The notes under the pieces: model-generated
What the model was told of the DNA's origin: nothing
The model's database searches: none
Seen by the model: only the letters and a program-made list of their open reading frames with translations
Position numbers and translations under genes: made by a program
Part shown: one piece after another, positions 62,428 through 64,000 of the stretch
Numbering within the stretch: the first letter of the stretch is position 1
Layout: every line of letters starts with the position of its first letter
Assembly (NCBI RefSeq): GCF_000381345.1
Contig: NZ_KB906407.1
Location: 1-64,000 of the forward strand
Source of the DNA: Deinococcus apachensis DSM 19763
GTDB lineage: Bacteria > Deinococcota > Deinococci > Deinococcales > Deinococcaceae
Direction of reading: 5' to 3'
DNA length: 64,000 nt

Positions 62428-63777
62428 TCAGGGCAGTCTGCGGTCCTGGGTGATCGTGGGGGCGGCGGCGAGCGCCTGCACGCCGAGGTTGAGCAGGGTG
62501 TCCTGCCCGCGGGTGAGGAGCCGCAGGTCCTCATCAGTCTGGTCGCGGAGCTGGTTGGGCGTCACGCGCACCGGGTAGGGGGTGCCGTCAGGCTTGGCGT
62601 AGTGCAGGATGGTGAGTTGCAGCGCGGCGTCCTGGCCGACCGGGAAGATGCGCGTCGCGGTGTTGCCCACGCCCGCCGTCGTCTCCCCGATGATCGGGCC
62701 GCGCCCGGCGTACTGCACCTCGTAGGCGAAGAACTCGCTGCACGAGGCGCTGCCCTCATCCACCAGCACCGAAAGCGGTCCGGTCCAGAGCTGCGGGTTC
62801 CGCACGCCCCCGGCGTTGCGCCCGTCCTCCACCCGGGCGCCCCGGCTGACGAGCGTCCGGGAGTCGCCCTCCGGGCCGCGGGCCACCCGCACGAAGGAGG
62901 GGACAAAGGCGCCCACCGAGCTGTCACACTCGGCCAGGCTGCCCCCCGTGTTGCCGCGCAGATCCACGATCATGCCCTGCGCCCCGCGGGACCGTGCCTC
63001 GGCGACGAGGTCGTGGACCTTCTGCGCCACCCCGCCCCCCGCCAGGAAGGTGGGGATTCGCAGCACCGCCACGTTGTTCTGCGCCCCCGCGAAGCTCAGC
63101 CGCGGCAGGTCGCGGGTGCTGCTGTCGCGTGAGGTCAGGTTGACCGTGACCGGCTGCCCTGCCCGTTCCAGCCCCAGCGAGATCGTCCGCCCGTCCACCC
63201 GGGCCTGCCGCAGCGCCTCGTAGGTGTAGGGCTTGCCGTCTAGGCTGACGAGCAGGTCACCGCGGCTCAACCCCGCCTCCTCGGCGGCGCTCTGGGGCAC
63301 GACCTCCAGCACGACCCGGCTCTCGCCGTCGAGCTTCGCCAGCTTCACCCCGAACTGCCGCCGGTTGCCGCCCGTGGCGCTCGCCACGAAATCCTGGAAG
63401 TCCTCGGGCGTCTGGAAGAAGCTGTGTTCGTCGCCCAGCGCCGTGATCTCGGCCTCCAGCACCGGGTAGGCCTTTTCGGCGGGGCAGGTCGTAGGCTCCG
63501 GAGCGCACGCCGTGTCCAGCCGCCCCTGGTACTCGCGGGTCAGGGCCGGACGGTCCACCGTGGACAGGCCGCCGTACTCGCCCTGCAGCAGCAGGTTCAC
63601 CTCGTCGTAGATCGCCTGCGCGGGCGAGGGGACCACCTGTGCGGGGGGCGCCTCCGTCTGCGCGAGAGTACCGGGTCCGAACAGCCCGGACGTGAGCAGG
63701 GCGGTGGCGGCGAGCAGGGCGGACACACGTTGGGCCGACGGGCGAAGGGCCGGGACGCGGCGCGGGGTGGCGTTCAT
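62428..63777 (-). CDS. S41-family peptidase with PDZ domain (CtpA-like)
   Basis: A 449-aa exported protease. Signal peptide about 1-39 (LLTSGLFGPGTLAQ). N-terminal helical part with GDEHSFFQTPEDF, a PDZ domain (about 140-215: FGVKLAKLDGESRVVLEVVP, EAGLSRGDLLVSLDG), and an S41 core: GMIVDLRGNTGGSL, VLVDEGSASCSEFFAYEVQY (nucleophile Ser). The catalytic Lys of CtpA-type enzymes (FGKG) is not present: the site reads TAGVGNT, closer to the tricorn/IRBP branch. AGGGGGA before ATG 63777. A role in envelope protein turnover is likely. Confidence 0.88.
   Translation of the reverse strand: MNATPRRVPALRPSAQRVSALLAATALLTSGLFGPGTLAQTEAPPAQVVPSPAQAIYDEVNLLLQGEYGGLSTVDRPALTREYQGRLDTACAPEPTTCPAEKAYPVLEAEITALGDEHSFFQTPEDFQDFVASATGGNRRQFGVKLAKLDGESRVVLEVVPQSAAEEAGLSRGDLLVSLDGKPYTYEALRQARVDGRTISLGLERAGQPVTVNLTSRDSSTRDLPRLSFAGAQNNVAVLRIPTFLAGGGVAQKVHDLVAEARSRGAQGMIVDLRGNTGGSLAECDSSVGAFVPSFVRVARGPEGDSRTLVSRGARVEDGRNAGGVRNPQLWTGPLSVLVDEGSASCSEFFAYEVQYAGRGPIIGETTAGVGNTATRIFPVGQDAALQLTILHYAKPDGTPYPVRVTPNQLRDQTDEDLRLLTRGQDTLLNLGVQALAAAPTITQDRRLP

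Positions 63778-64000
<223 letters not shown>

Overview
The window is high-GC chromosomal DNA from a Deinococcus. The best evidence is a DdrB single-strand DNA-binding protein preceded by a 17-bp radiation/desiccation response motif (42624-42640). It is supported by a Dps with a long N-terminal tail, a DUF3809 protein, a 23S rRNA gene with its own promoter and no 16S or tRNA just upstream, and a very frequent TANNNT box placed 5-7 nt before start codons that lack a Shine-Dalgarno sequence (leaderless mRNAs, well known in Deinococcus). I see no prophage, CRISPR array or insertion sequence.

Layout. 1-314: 5' end of a minus-strand 23S rRNA gene with its promoter. 315-2391: a MoaD-MoaE fusion, a PrsW-like membrane protease and ruvC. 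2473-6291: an oligopeptide-type ABC importer (binding protein and two permeases, no ATPase genes). 6531-10690: an A-type Fe-S carrier, two small proteins and a cytochrome bc-type operon (cytochrome c, Rieske, cytochrome b). 10835-14110: an orphan response regulator in an operon with a small Cys protein and a class A beta-lactamase-like protein, then a CvpA-like and an EamA membrane protein.

14207-28463 is the most unusual part: five consecutive minus-strand genes for secreted proteins rich in DUF11/Ig-like domains. One of them (1574 aa) ends in what looks like an outer-membrane beta-barrel. Genes three to five are translationally coupled. I read this as one surface-structure system, function unknown.

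28826-36607: a VWA protein, a DinB-family protein, MscL, a PDZ-radical SAM-DUF512 protein, and a complete riboflavin operon ribD-ribE-ribBA-ribH led by a textbook FMN riboswitch. 36608-43256: a sirtuin, RNA 2'-phosphotransferase KptA, two metallopeptidases, a MerR-type regulator, a thioesterase and ddrB. 43257-48527: a MazG-like protein, a 3' tRNA-Leu-like remnant, a phosphoesterase, arginase, several small conserved proteins, a doubly frameshifted DUF981 gene and a GNAT. 48683-56153: metK with a structured leader, coaD-rsmD, a lipoprotein, an aldehyde dehydrogenase with mobA, DUF4385 and dps. 56161-64000: an MBL hydrolase, an APC-type permease, an MFS exporter, a DUF4142 lipoprotein and an S41 peptidase.

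Themes that link genes: molybdenum cofactor (moaDE, mobA), DNA repair and protection (ruvC, ddrB, dps, MazG-like), NAD-consuming enzymes side by side (sirtuin, KptA), and envelope biogenesis (DUF11 operon, S41, PrsW, beta-lactamase-like). Long near-perfect palindromes sit at many 3' ends and between convergent genes.
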